A DNA stretch of 27,027 nt from a virus. Below, piece after piece: positions 1-7,280 of this stretch. Made by a program: the position numbers and the translations under genes. The notes under the pieces are model-generated. The model had not been told where the DNA came from, did no database searches, and saw only the letters and a list, made by a program, of their open reading frames with translations. Positions within the stretch are counted from its first letter, which is position 1; each line of letters opens with the position of its first letter. Location: IMG/VR virus record IMGVR_UViG_2199352025_000003, positions 1 through 27,027 of that record. The stretch is one strand, 5' to 3'.

Positions 1-266
1 AGGCAATCTATTGTCCATGCTATCGCGGCGTTGGCGACGTATTTTGTTGCTACTGGTTTATGCACAAACCCCGTGAATTTAACGCCTTCAAGGAGGTCGG
101 TGATTGTCACTGGTTGACCAAATTGAAAGCTGTATGTGCCGTTAGCATCGTATATTGTTAAGCTAACGGTGGTTCTATTGTCTACTTGAGACTGAAGGTC
201 ATAGGATGTATTTAGAACAGGATATATTATATTTGATATAGACGCTGTAAGCGTTGTTATACTCAT
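1..266 (-). CDS. Tail hub/baseplate-type protein, N-terminal part (cut by window edge)
   Basis: The reading frame opens with ATG at 264-266, one base after the tape-measure stop codon, and stays open for 88 codons to the window edge, so only the N-terminus is present. The visible part is beta-rich and includes VDNRTTVSLTIYD, a FGQPV segment and LLEGVKFTGFV. This resembles the N-terminal domain of proteins encoded just after the tape measure in many siphophages: an 'SxRSTxSFTVxD...GQPVxIxD...FGGxI' pattern seen in distal-tail, hub or baseplate components. Position directly after the tape measure supports a role at the tail tip. The exact component (distal tail, hub or fibre-attachment protein) cannot be decided from 88 residues. 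Confidence 0.7.
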   Translation of the reverse strand, partial: MSITTLTASISNIIYPVLNTSYDLQSQVDNRTTVSLTIYDANGTYSFQFGQPVTITDLLEGVKFTGFVHKPVATKYVANAAIAWTIDC

Positions 267-267
267 A

Positions 268-3200
268 TCACTTAGACCTCAATCCCGTCAATCTTATCTT
301 GTTTGCAATATGAGGCCCAAGTGCATCAGTAAGTTTTTTGCCGTCAATGTAGGTGTCGTTTTGCGGTACATGAACATGGACAATAATTTGCGGCTGCGAT
401 CCTCCAGAATTATTAGCAGTCATTGCTGGATAATTAAAATTGCTTGGAGCACTCGATGTGTTCTTCATTGAGTTGAGTTGAGTTGATGACTTAAAGTTAT
501 TCAGCAAATTTGATGTGCCCAAGGCGTTCAGTACACTAGCGCCTTTAGGCAGATTGACTAGTTCTGGTCCTTTTTCACCAACAAGAGCAGTGCCGCCTAT
601 GAAATTTTCAATGCCAGATGCCAGATGAGGGATAAGGGCAATATGTATGCCCACGCCGCCAACGTTGATATCGTTAATATGGCCTATCACGCCATCTACT
701 AAATCGATAATGCCATTAAATGCCGATTTTACGCCGCTTGTGATGCTGTTCCATACATTTGTAGCGACTGATCCTATTCCTCCAAGTACACTATTAAAAG
801 CATCTGAAACTTTTTGCCATTGATCATGGAACCAACTGCCGATAGGAGCAAATATTTCTTGAATATTTTTCCAGGCATTGCTAAGAAGTGTTGTGATAAT
901 TTCCCATGCACCTTGAAGAAATGTCTTGATACCATCCCACACGCCTTTAAACATGTCTTGCATGTCTGTCCATGCTTGTCCCCAATTGCCGCTTATTATG
1001 TCGAGAGTAACTTTGATAAGTCCCGTAATAATTGCCCATGCAATTTGAATAATGCCTACTATTCCATCCCATACACCTTTTAGCACACCAGACATCATAG
1101 GCCATACCATATTCCAGTAATTCATTACAAGCGCAACTGCAAATGATATACCATCCATTGTTTTTGAAACAATAGGCGCAATTCTGTCTATGAGTTCATT
1201 TGCAAATTTACCGATAGCCTGAGCAGCCTGAAGCACATACGGCATAATAAACTTCAAACCGTTTGCTATATTGTCTGCAAGCACACCAGCGAAGCGAATA
1301 AGGGGAGGGACTATCCTCTCGATTATTGGTGCAAACTTTTCAAAAGCGTGCTGCACGACATCAATAACAACACCGCGTATTTTGATAAATGTCGGTATTA
1401 CATCGGTTAATATGGTCATGCCAAGATTTGCAAAGCCGGGCAGCGCATCTTTGATGGCAGGAGCAACGTCATTTTTAAACCAGCCACCAAGTTGTTTTGC
1501 GTCTTGACCTAGATCTTTAAATACTGTTTTTATTTGGTCCCATTGCAGAGACAGGATATTCCCGACTGCGTTTTTAAGTAGGAGGAGTCCACCTGCAAAC
1601 GGCGTCATATCAATGTGACTAAGTGAGTTGCCGAAATCCTGGAAAGCCTTTGTCGCTTTGCTGATCATATCCATAACAGGGAGAAGTTGGCTCGCTCCCG
1701 CAAATGCACCAGATCCGCCTGCGCTTTTGCCCGCTTCAGGAGGTTTGATGTTCTTGGCATTCTGTGGCAAATCAAGGAAGTTAGGATGAGGATTGGCCGT
1801 GACACCAAAATCTAGTTTCATTCCTCCTTTTAGTTTGTTTTTAATATCTTCAATTTGTTTTCCAGGCAGTGAGCTTATACCTGTTATTTTCGACAATGCA
1901 GTATTAAAATCATCTGCTGCTTTTTTTGAGTCATCAAAGACGGTTTTGAATTGATTGAAAACTTTGATGCCTGTATCTTTGATAATGCCAAATGTGTTTC
2001 CGACAGCGATTCCTAATTTGCGGATATCTTCAATAAAGAGTTGAACAATTGGAAGTTTTAATATATCGAGAAATTCTTGATATACATTTTTTGCTTTTTC
2101 AAATGCTTCATAGAGAACATAACCAATAACTTTTGCAGTATCTTCAAGAAGCGTTTTGAATTTATTGTATCCATCCATGACGGAACTGGGGATATTTGTA
2201 CCTTCTAAGTATTTTGCAAAGCCCCTAACTGTTTCTCCTGCAAGACGGAAAACATTGCCTAAATCTTGCATGACGGTTGATACAAAGCCTACAAGTGTAT
2301 GAGTATCTACAAGATGCGTATTAAATTGAGCAAAGATGCTCATGCCGATGCCTTGAATAATCTGGAAAAGATAACCGACTTGAGCCGTGAAGTATGAGTA
2401 GTCTGCTGCAAGCTTTCTTATGCCTACTTTGTCAAGCGATGCTCCAAATGCATTGAAACTATCGCTAACTTTCCCTGCCATATCCATAAGCCCTTGGAAG
2501 GCGTCGTTAAGCAGATTTACTCCTGCTGTAGCTATTGGCAGAAGCTTTTGTCCAATGTCGATCATCACGACACTAGCAGTAGCCTTGAGGCGTTCCATGG
2601 AGACGGTGAAGCCTTGCTGCGTGACGGACCATGCCTCTTGTGTTTTTGCAGCCATGGCCTGTCTATCTGAGAGTGTAGCGAGGTCGGCATTGTAGACATC
2701 AATGTGTGTAGCGATGGCATGAATAGCCTGTGTTGCCGTAACAGTTGCACCTGTTATGTGCACATGCTTTGTGTTCGCTTCATCTAATGCAGCATTAAGA
2801 TAGACAACTTTGTGTCCGTAGTCCATTGCATTGAACTTGGCATCATCAAATGCTATGCCATTCTTGTGCAAGCTTGCTGAGACCACGCCAATGTTGCCAT
2901 CCATTAGCTTTAAGGAAGCCTGGAAGTCTGTTGAGGCTTGACCTGCCCTAATGCCACTGGAGGTCATCGTGGCAAAAGCTGCATTCATGGTTTCCATGCT
3001 CTCATGGAACTGACTCGCGGAGCCTGCTGCCTTCACAATACTGCTTGCATACTGCTCAAATGTAGACTTACCAAGTGTGACTGTCTCTAGCATCTCACCA
3101 TTTACACGCGTTGCATCTTTTGCCCCAAAATTGAAGCTTGCCATGACATTCGTAAGCGCATCGGTTGTGACTTTCGCTGAAGTCATGCCAATGACACTAT

Positions 3201-3657
3201 CACGTGTAGCAAGCGACAAAACGGTCATTGCGTCAGCGCCTTTGTACCCCGCCGACATGACATTGTAGAGACCTTCTGAGAGCGCTTTAGGCGCAACACC
3301 TGTATCCATGGCTAGTTGCTTGAGCCCACTGTCAAACTGCTTCATTTGATCAGTAGAGGCACCTGTCAATGCCTGTACCTTGTTCATGCTCCGTTCGTAG
3401 TCGGCAGCCATCAGAGTCGCTTTGACGCCGAATCCGACAGCGGCGGCACTCAGAGCAACAACGCTCGCAACAACACCGCCTAAAGCACCACTAGCAGCAC
3501 CACTAGCGCCCTCAACATCTTTTAGTCCACCTTTGGCAGCAGAACTAAAATCATTAAGCATGGACTTGGCTTGACCCGCGCCGCTGCTCAACCCCGTGAG
3601 ATCAGCGCCAAACTTGATCATTATTCCTTGTGAGATGAGTCCTGAACCTGCTGCCAT
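268..3657 (-). CDS. Tail tape measure protein
   Basis: This 1129-residue protein sets tail length and occupies the tail lumen before DNA ejection. Residues about 85-290 match the TP901-type tape measure core, beginning AADYERSMNKVQALTGAS and followed by the GLYNVMSAGY and SSGIRAGQAS segments. A hydrophobic Ala/Val stretch lies at about 58-78. A Trp-rich, helical, repeat-like part (WDGI, WGQAW, VWDGIK) lies at about 860-1010. The C-terminal tail contains ALVGEKGPELVNLPKGASV, a motif common near tape-measure ends. ATG at 3655-3657 follows a GGAG three bases upstream. It comes directly after the tail assembly chaperone genes, the conserved order in long-tailed phages, and is the longest gene in the window. 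Confidence 0.97.
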   Translation of the reverse strand: MAAGSGLISQGIMIKFGADLTGLSSGAGQAKSMLNDFSSAAKGGLKDVEGASGAASGALGGVVASVVALSAAAVGFGVKATLMAADYERSMNKVQALTGASTDQMKQFDSGLKQLAMDTGVAPKALSEGLYNVMSAGYKGADAMTVLSLATRDSVIGMTSAKVTTDALTNVMASFNFGAKDATRVNGEMLETVTLGKSTFEQYASSIVKAAGSASQFHESMETMNAAFATMTSSGIRAGQASTDFQASLKLMDGNIGVVSASLHKNGIAFDDAKFNAMDYGHKVVYLNAALDEANTKHVHITGATVTATQAIHAIATHIDVYNADLATLSDRQAMAAKTQEAWSVTQQGFTVSMERLKATASVVMIDIGQKLLPIATAGVNLLNDAFQGLMDMAGKVSDSFNAFGASLDKVGIRKLAADYSYFTAQVGYLFQIIQGIGMSIFAQFNTHLVDTHTLVGFVSTVMQDLGNVFRLAGETVRGFAKYLEGTNIPSSVMDGYNKFKTLLEDTAKVIGYVLYEAFEKAKNVYQEFLDILKLPIVQLFIEDIRKLGIAVGNTFGIIKDTGIKVFNQFKTVFDDSKKAADDFNTALSKITGISSLPGKQIEDIKNKLKGGMKLDFGVTANPHPNFLDLPQNAKNIKPPEAGKSAGGSGAFAGASQLLPVMDMISKATKAFQDFGNSLSHIDMTPFAGGLLLLKNAVGNILSLQWDQIKTVFKDLGQDAKQLGGWFKNDVAPAIKDALPGFANLGMTILTDVIPTFIKIRGVVIDVVQHAFEKFAPIIERIVPPLIRFAGVLADNIANGLKFIMPYVLQAAQAIGKFANELIDRIAPIVSKTMDGISFAVALVMNYWNMVWPMMSGVLKGVWDGIVGIIQIAWAIITGLIKVTLDIISGNWGQAWTDMQDMFKGVWDGIKTFLQGAWEIITTLLSNAWKNIQEIFAPIGSWFHDQWQKVSDAFNSVLGGIGSVATNVWNSITSGVKSAFNGIIDLVDGVIGHINDINVGGVGIHIALIPHLASGIENFIGGTALVGEKGPELVNLPKGASVLNALGTSNLLNNFKSSTQLNSMKNTSSAPSNFNYPAMTANNSGGSQPQIIVHVHVPQNDTYIDGKKLTDALGPHIANKIRLTGLRSK

Positions 3658-3663
3658 ATGCTC

Positions 3664-4283
3664 CTATTTCGCGTTCTGCTTTGCTTCTTCTATTGCTGCT
3701 TCGTTATCTCTAACTTCTAATTCACAATATGCTTGCCAGCCCGTAAATTCGGTGTTTGGCATCTCTGCCATCATGTCCTCTCGTGTTCCATTCCATCCTA
3801 TCTTTTCTCTGAGATAGAAGCTGAAACGTAAGCGTGAATCCTCGTCTAATTTTTTTTTGCTGCTTCTAAAGCATCTTGAGCGATACCGCTCGATTTCCTA
3901 ATTGCCGCTCCGATCGGCTGTAGAACAAGCAGTCCCCACTCAGCGATAGAGCCTCTATGGTCATCAGTGAAAATGCGCTCTTTCGTGTCGTAGACCACCA
4001 AAGCACGGGCTATCATCCCTGCAAGCGCAAGCACTTCCTGTGGCTCTCCATCAGCACCTTTGCTTGCATTTTGCGCATACTCAACGTCCAGTGCAGATAA
4101 CTCTAAAAATGCCAGTTGATCATCAAGATCTTCCAAATCTGGCAAAGACCCTTCAAACTTTTGCATGCGCTTCTTGCGATTAAGAAGCTTTTCTTGTATT
4201 TCAGCTTTTGTAAGCCGCCTCTTTGGGATTGCTGCAATTGCCTCTGTGGTTACTATTTCATTTTCTACATCATTCGTATTCAT
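3664..4283 (-). CDS. Tail assembly chaperone, long form (gpGT-like) made by -1 ribosomal frameshift
   Basis: A second product of the chaperone gene. Near the end of the short form the mRNA reads GCA AAA AAA AAT TAG. Slipping back one base on the A run continues the frame for 61 codons from TTA GAC GAG to TAG at 3664-3666, six bases before the tape-measure start. The predicted product is 206 residues. The extension contains REKIGWNGTREDMMAEMP and EFTGWQAYCELE, which resemble lambda gpT-type C-terminal regions ('FLREALGW...M...EFTEWxAYYRLEP'). Long-tailed phages commonly make a short and a frameshifted long chaperone before the tape measure, so position, frame direction and extension all agree. 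The frameshift itself is inferred; its efficiency is unknown. Confidence 0.88.
3846..4283 (-). CDS. Tail assembly chaperone, short form (gpG-like)
   Basis: A 145-residue protein. The N-terminal part is charged (KRRLTKAEIQEKLLNRKKRM). The C-terminal half is a helical core with EVLALAGMIARAL, DTKERIFTDDHRGS and WGLLVLQPIGAAI, typical of phage tail assembly chaperones. Such proteins coat the tape measure during tube polymerisation and are absent from the mature virion. It lies between the tail-tube genes and the tape measure, as expected. It ends ...EAAKKN at a run of nine A residues, where a -1 slip gives the long form. ATG at 4281-4283. Confidence 0.88.
   Translation of the reverse strand: MNTNDVENEIVTTEAIAAIPKRRLTKAEIQEKLLNRKKRMQKFEGSLPDLEDLDDQLAFLELSALDVEYAQNASKGADGEPQEVLALAGMIARALVVYDTKERIFTDDHRGSIAEWGLLVLQPIGAAIRKSSGIAQDALEAAKKN
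3850..3858 (-). promoter_or_regulatory. A9 slippery site for -1 frameshift
   Basis: Nine consecutive A residues on the minus strand, read in zero frame as GCA AAA AAA AAT followed at once by TAG. The A-AAA-AAA heptamer permits tandem -1 slippage, and the -1 frame is open for 61 more codons with chaperone-like sequence. I did not identify a confident downstream stem-loop or upstream SD stimulator. Confidence 0.85.
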
Positions 4284-4297
4284 ACGATTTACTCTTT

Positions 4298-4921
4298 CTA
4301 ATTAGCAAAGAATTCATTAGTAATCTGGAATGTCAATGATTCGCCTACTGCCGATTTCACATCTGATTTCGTTGTTAGGTCGGTAGCCAAGACATATCCT
4401 TCATATCGCCTACCAGATGGCGTGGTAAGGTCTATTGCAATCAAGTCACGTGCTGTTAATGATGCCATTCGCGTTGTGTCAAGCCAGTATCGATCAAATT
4501 TCACCTGTCCCGTCAATTCGCCGCCTATGTATGACTCTGTGCCATTTGAATTGAAGGAGGTAACATCAATTGCTGCTATTTTTGACGCCTGCTCAGCGGT
4601 ATGCCCTTGCCCTAATGCAGAATAAGCATAATATGAACCTGAGTGTATTCTAATAACATCATCGCTGTTATTTGCACTGGCAAAGGTGATAATGCCTCCA
4701 ACGTGCTTTAATGTATAGTTTGTGACAGTTGCGAAACCGCCTGTTCCATGCGTCTGTTTTTGGACAACCACCGCCGTATTAAGATCAAGATAGCGCTTGG
4801 CGCTGTTTGTAATCGTATAGGTGGTATGGTCTCCACTGTCCGTGCATGCTTCATCTGTAAGCGATACAGGAGGCTGTGCCGTAATGTTAAACGTTGTATT
4901 GTATCCCGCTTCAGCAGCCAT
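4298..4921 (-). CDS. Second tail-tube paralogue with N-terminal insertion
   Basis: This 207-residue protein shares three blocks with the neighbouring 131-residue tube protein: ASKIAAIDVTSF (112-123) versus ATKIAALDTTSF, GTESYIGG (127-134) versus the identical string, and TDLTTKSDVKS (180-190) versus TDYTVKSDVKG. Between a shared MAA-GY start and these blocks it has about 90 extra residues (13-105), beta-rich and Thr/Ser-rich, with no match I recognise. It could be a minor tube subunit, a tube initiator or terminator ring, or a tube protein carrying a surface domain. ATG at 4919-4921 follows GAGAGGGG, which could be masked by a hairpin. Confidence 0.8.
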   Translation of the reverse strand: MAAEAGYNTTFNITAQPPVSLTDEACTDSGDHTTYTITNSAKRYLDLNTAVVVQKQTHGTGGFATVTNYTLKHVGGIITFASANNSDDVIRIHSGSYYAYSALGQGHTAEQASKIAAIDVTSFNSNGTESYIGGELTGQVKFDRYWLDTTRMASLTARDLIAIDLTTPSGRRYEGYVLATDLTTKSDVKSAVGESLTFQITNEFFAN

Positions 4922-4924
4922 GTT

Positions 4925-4950
4925 ATACCCCTCTCACCCTTATAGGGTAT
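4925..4950 (-). promoter_or_regulatory. Two competing hairpins between the tail-tube genes
   Basis: In the minus-strand RNA, ATACCC (complement of 4945-4950) can pair with GGGTAT (complement of 4925-4930), which covers part of the Shine-Dalgarno region of the downstream tube gene. The left arm can instead form a compact local hairpin, ACCCT-ATA-AGGGT (4936-4948), leaving the SD free. The two pairings are mutually exclusive, and the upstream stop codon (4950-4952) touches the outer arm. This suggests translation-dependent control of the second tube gene. The stems are short, so this is tentative. Confidence 0.35.
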
Positions 4951-5345
4951 TACACGATCGTTACGGTTCCAGATAGCTTCATGCTCCAATCAGCAGTTAC
5001 TAGTCCCTTTACATCGCTTTTAACGGTGTAGTCAGTGATGAGACATGGCATCGCATAGGTATTTGCACCTACGTTTCCGATGGTAAACGTAAATGTGGTG
5101 ATAGTACGTGCATAAAAGTTTGTTTCAATGGTTGCCTGCCCCGTATCAGACTTATCAAACTGTCCGCTGCACTTATAATCGCCGCTGAGTAAGCCGCCAA
5201 TGTAGGACTCGGTTCCAGGCGTTGATGCGCTAAATGATGTTGTATCTAGTGCCGCTATTTTTGTTGCTAATTCTTGGCTTTTAACGTTATTAACAACTGT
5301 CGACGCCACTTTAACAGTACTAAGGTATCCTGCTGTTGCCGCCAT
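4950..5345 (-). CDS. Major tail tube protein
   Basis: A 131-residue, Thr/Ser/Val-rich protein predicted to be mostly beta strand. Landmarks are ATKIAALDTTSF (27-38), GTESYIGG (44-51) and TDYTVKSDVKG (104-114). The 'AAxLDTTSF...TExYIGGL' pattern and a late 'D...K..V...L...GTVT' strand fit the small siphophage tail-tube family, which stacks as hexamer rings around the tape measure. It follows the tail terminator gene and precedes the chaperones, the usual position. ATG at 5343-5345 is preceded by AGGAG. It is the more typical of the two tube paralogues and so the likelier major tube subunit. Confidence 0.85.
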   Translation of the reverse strand: MAATAGYLSTVKVASTVVNNVKSQELATKIAALDTTSFSASTPGTESYIGGLLSGDYKCSGQFDKSDTGQATIETNFYARTITTFTFTIGNVGANTYAMPCLITDYTVKSDVKGLVTADWSMKLSGTVTIV

Positions 5346-5397
5346 AATACATTGCTCCTATCTAATTTACATCGCTCTCATTATTTGCATTGTTTTA

Positions 5398-5841
5398 CTA
5401 TGTTTCTTGCGTGAAAGTATTGTATTGACACATAAAACGTCGTATTCTTTCGTCTTTAGGTTCTCCCAATGGCCGTCCGAAGTTATACAGCGTATAAACA
5501 TGATGATGTGTTGCCAACGACAGTAGTTGTTGATCGAATAAGTCGTTTAGAATATTTAAAATGCTGTAACATTCTTGATAACCTGCATAGATACTCCATA
5601 TGTCTATTTGAGCAGTTGCTACGTAACCCCGTGTGCCAAAGGCATTGTCTGGCCTCTCAGGAGACCCACTAAAAAGCGTGATATATGGAAAGGCTTGGTT
5701 TTCAGGCTGCATACCAAAGTCGAATACCCCTGTTACGCCAAGGTTTGCAAGATCTGTTTGAATCGCTCCATTCGGACCTGGAACAAGTCTTGCAAAAAAT
5801 GCCGTTTGTAATTCAGGTAGAGAGGTTCTTGTAGCTGTCAT
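5398..5841 (-). CDS. Tail terminator/completion protein, DUF3168-like
   Basis: A 147-residue protein with the layout of DUF3168 (gp17/gpU-type tail terminator): an N-terminal helix (LPELQTAFFARL), the PYITLFSGSPE block, a central AQIDIWSIYAGYQECYSILNIL block and a late strand with RRFMCQYNTFTQET. Such proteins cap the tail tube and join it to the head. It overlaps the upstream gp10-like gene by ATGA, which indicates coupled translation, and is followed by the tube genes. The family call rests on pattern and position. Confidence 0.75.
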   Translation of the reverse strand: MTATRTSLPELQTAFFARLVPGPNGAIQTDLANLGVTGVFDFGMQPENQAFPYITLFSGSPERPDNAFGTRGYVATAQIDIWSIYAGYQECYSILNILNDLFDQQLLSLATHHHVYTLYNFGRPLGEPKDERIRRFMCQYNTFTQET

Positions 5842-6164
5842 AAGTCCCCAATTTCACCCAGTAAATATTCCTTAGCGAAATCGAATGCAGGTAACATGAA
5901 GGCTTGAGGTACGTTGTACATGGTCCCCATTTCGACGTATACTGCATAATCTGAGTCTGTTGACACCTCACACTCTAAAAATCCAGGAATGCACATTATG
6001 CTTTCTTGCAATGCGCCGGTATCTACAGGAACCGCTGCCGTTGCATAATCTTGGCAATCAAGACCTGTCTCTTGAATGATTTGATCTACATCAATCGCAA
6101 AAGCATCAATATCATTGCCAATCATCGCAATTGTTGCTTCTACACCGATGATTTCAGTACTCAT
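5838..6164 (-). CDS. HK97 gp10-like tail completion protein
   Basis: A 108-residue protein with hallmarks of the HK97 gp10 family: VDTGAL (47-52) followed by a Ser-Ile strand, YVEMGT (76-81) and the P-x-x-F-M-x-P-A block (86-93). These proteins sit at the head-tail joint. The frame is open seven codons further upstream, but ATG at 6162-6164 is preferred because GAGG lies nine bases before it. This start overlaps the end of the upstream zinc-ribbon gene by 11 bases. Confidence 0.82.
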   Translation of the reverse strand: MSTEIIGVEATIAMIGNDIDAFAIDVDQIIQETGLDCQDYATAAVPVDTGALQESIMCIPGFLECEVSTDSDYAVYVEMGTMYNVPQAFMLPAFDFAKEYLLGEIGDL

Positions 6165-6351
6165 CGCGCAAAACCTCGTTCTCATAGCCTCTAAAAGCGC
6201 CGGATAACATGGCCCTTCTGCCGACTCTCGTTGCTAATTGATCAAGCATTGAATTAGCAACGTCAGGACTAAGATGTCTTAGCTCATCATTGATGATTTG
6301 ACGTATTTCTTCGTTGTTGTTGACTTCGTTGTGACAATGCGGGCAATGCAT
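6154..6351 (-). CDS. Zinc-ribbon microprotein (copy 2)
   Basis: A 65-residue protein starting MHCPHCHNEV: one Cys-x2-Cys knuckle at residues 3-6 and no second Cys pair in the chain, so metal binding would need dimerisation or the nearby His residues. The rest is helical and charged (EEIRQIINDELRHLS, DVANSMLDQLATRVG). The upstream gene begins almost identically, MQCPHCGNEV, so the two are tandem relatives at their N-termini only. Start and upstream stop overlap as TAATG. It sits inside the head-tail completion cluster. Function unknown. Confidence 0.7.
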   Translation of the reverse strand: MHCPHCHNEVNNNEEIRQIINDELRHLSPDVANSMLDQLATRVGRRAMLSGAFRGYENEVLRDEY

Positions 6352-6572
6352 TATTGTTGCTCCGATGCATTAGCAGTGATATCAAGAGAATTGATGACAA
6401 CAGGGTTAAAGCCAAGTCCTCCAGAGCATACCGATGGCATTGGATTAAGCATCGTTGTATTATTGACAACCCACGAAGAAGTCATTGTTGAGGCACAGCC
6501 GTTGACGTTAGGCGCTGCATTCAACGCTGTTATCTGTTGATAGACTTCGTTACCACAATGAGGACATTGCAT
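6351..6572 (-). CDS. Zinc-ribbon microprotein (copy 1)
   Basis: A 73-residue protein beginning MQCPHCGNEV. ATG at 6570-6572 is chosen over an ATG six codons upstream because AGGAG lies seven bases before it and the resulting N-terminus matches the next gene's. Only one Cys-x2-Cys pair is present near the start, with isolated Cys later at about 26 and 49. The remainder is Asn/Ser/Thr/Val-rich and looks flexible, unlike the helical body of its neighbour. It ends by TAATG overlap into copy 2. Function unknown. Confidence 0.65.
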   Translation of the reverse strand: MQCPHCGNEVYQQITALNAAPNVNGCASTMTSSWVVNNTTMLNPMPSVCSGGLGFNPVVINSLDITANASEQQ

Positions 6573-6582
6573 ATCGATACTC

Positions 6583-6807
6583 CTATTCATTCACTGCAAT
6601 GGAACCATTTGCAGCCATACGTGCTTCCCACAGCTTTGTAAGTGCAATCGACTGCTCTCTTGACTCTGGTGTAAGATCTGCAATTAAGAGCGCAAACTCT
6701 TTAAATGCTTCTGTGATCTTTGAATACCGTTCAACTTGGTCATTCTTAGGCGCGTGAAAACTAAATCTATTCTCAATATCTGCACGCTGTTTATCGCTAA
6801 TACTCAT
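6583..6807 (-). CDS. Acb2/Tad1-hairpin-like small protein (candidate anti-CBASS cyclic-nucleotide sponge)
   Basis: A 74-residue, all-helical protein. The features IENRFSFHAPK (11-21), QVERY (24-28) and PESREQSIALTKL-EA---AN--IA-NE (47-74) match the pattern I know for the phage family of Acb2 (T4 Vs.4-related), 'RFxxHxPK...QxxRY...SREKSLALTxLEEAxxWANAxIARNE'. Acb2 proteins form oligomers that sequester cyclic di- and trinucleotides and so block CBASS immunity. The Trp before AN in typical members is replaced here (MAAN), and LEEA reads LWEA. ATG at 6805-6807 has GGGAG four bases upstream. It lies among structural genes rather than in an early accessory block. The family assignment is from memory of the pattern; ligand binding is inferred. 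Confidence 0.65.
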   Translation of the reverse strand: MSISDKQRADIENRFSFHAPKNDQVERYSKITEAFKEFALLIADLTPESREQSIALTKLWEARMAANGSIAVNE

Positions 6808-6817
6808 ATTGCTCCCA

Positions 6818-7030
6818 CTAATCTATAATCGCACCGCTTTCAGTGCGATTTAAGAACGTCAAAGACGTGCCATCATTCTTGATGAAGGAAATCCACGACA
6901 TATCTTGTGGCTCTATCCACCCCTGCCAATCATCTGCAAAACAGCGACATCCTTCAGGCCAATTCTTCCGGTCCTCTTCAGGTGTCTTTTCATACCGTCC
7001 TATGATAAGTGGCTCTGCTACTTGACTCAT
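6818..7030 (-). CDS. Small protein of unknown function
   Basis: A 70-residue protein, not recognised. It is rich in Trp, Asp and Glu (NWPEGCRCFADDWQGWIEP, MSWISFIKNDGTSL) and has a short C-R-C motif. The composition suggests a small folded beta protein. AGGAG lies seven bases before ATG at 7028-7030. It is part of the run of short genes between the connector proteins and the tail completion genes. Confidence 0.65.
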   Translation of the reverse strand: MSQVAEPLIIGRYEKTPEEDRKNWPEGCRCFADDWQGWIEPQDMSWISFIKNDGTSLTFLNRTESGAIID

Positions 7031-7050
7031 GATTTACTCCTAATCCCCTA

Positions 7051-7263
7051 TTACACAGGTGTAAGGGTGACATTGAATTTCTGACCAAGCTTCTCAAAAA
7101 GAGCAGCAACTTCAGCATCAGCAGTAGATATCCGAAGTTCAGCATTGGATACGCTGCCAATAGTGCCACTAAGGTCTACTTCAAGTGTCTCTGCGCCGTT
7201 ATTAAGACTGCTGTAACTTATCGAATTTGTTTTTCTAACAAGGAAAAGCTTTGCTTCTGCCAT
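7051..7263 (-). CDS. Small protein of unknown function
   Basis: A 70-residue protein, not recognised. It starts MAEAKLFLVRKTNSISYSSL and contains two apparent beta segments, a helical SNAELRISTADAEVAALFEKL part and a terminal strand FNVTLTPV. Translation is supported by a GGGAG 11 bases before ATG at 7261-7263 and by tight packing between neighbours. It could be a small virion or assembly factor; nothing in it decides this. Confidence 0.6.
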   Translation of the reverse strand: MAEAKLFLVRKTNSISYSSLNNGAETLEVDLSGTIGSVSNAELRISTADAEVAALFEKLGQKFNVTLTPV

Positions 7264-7280
7264 GTTTCAATGCTCTCCCA

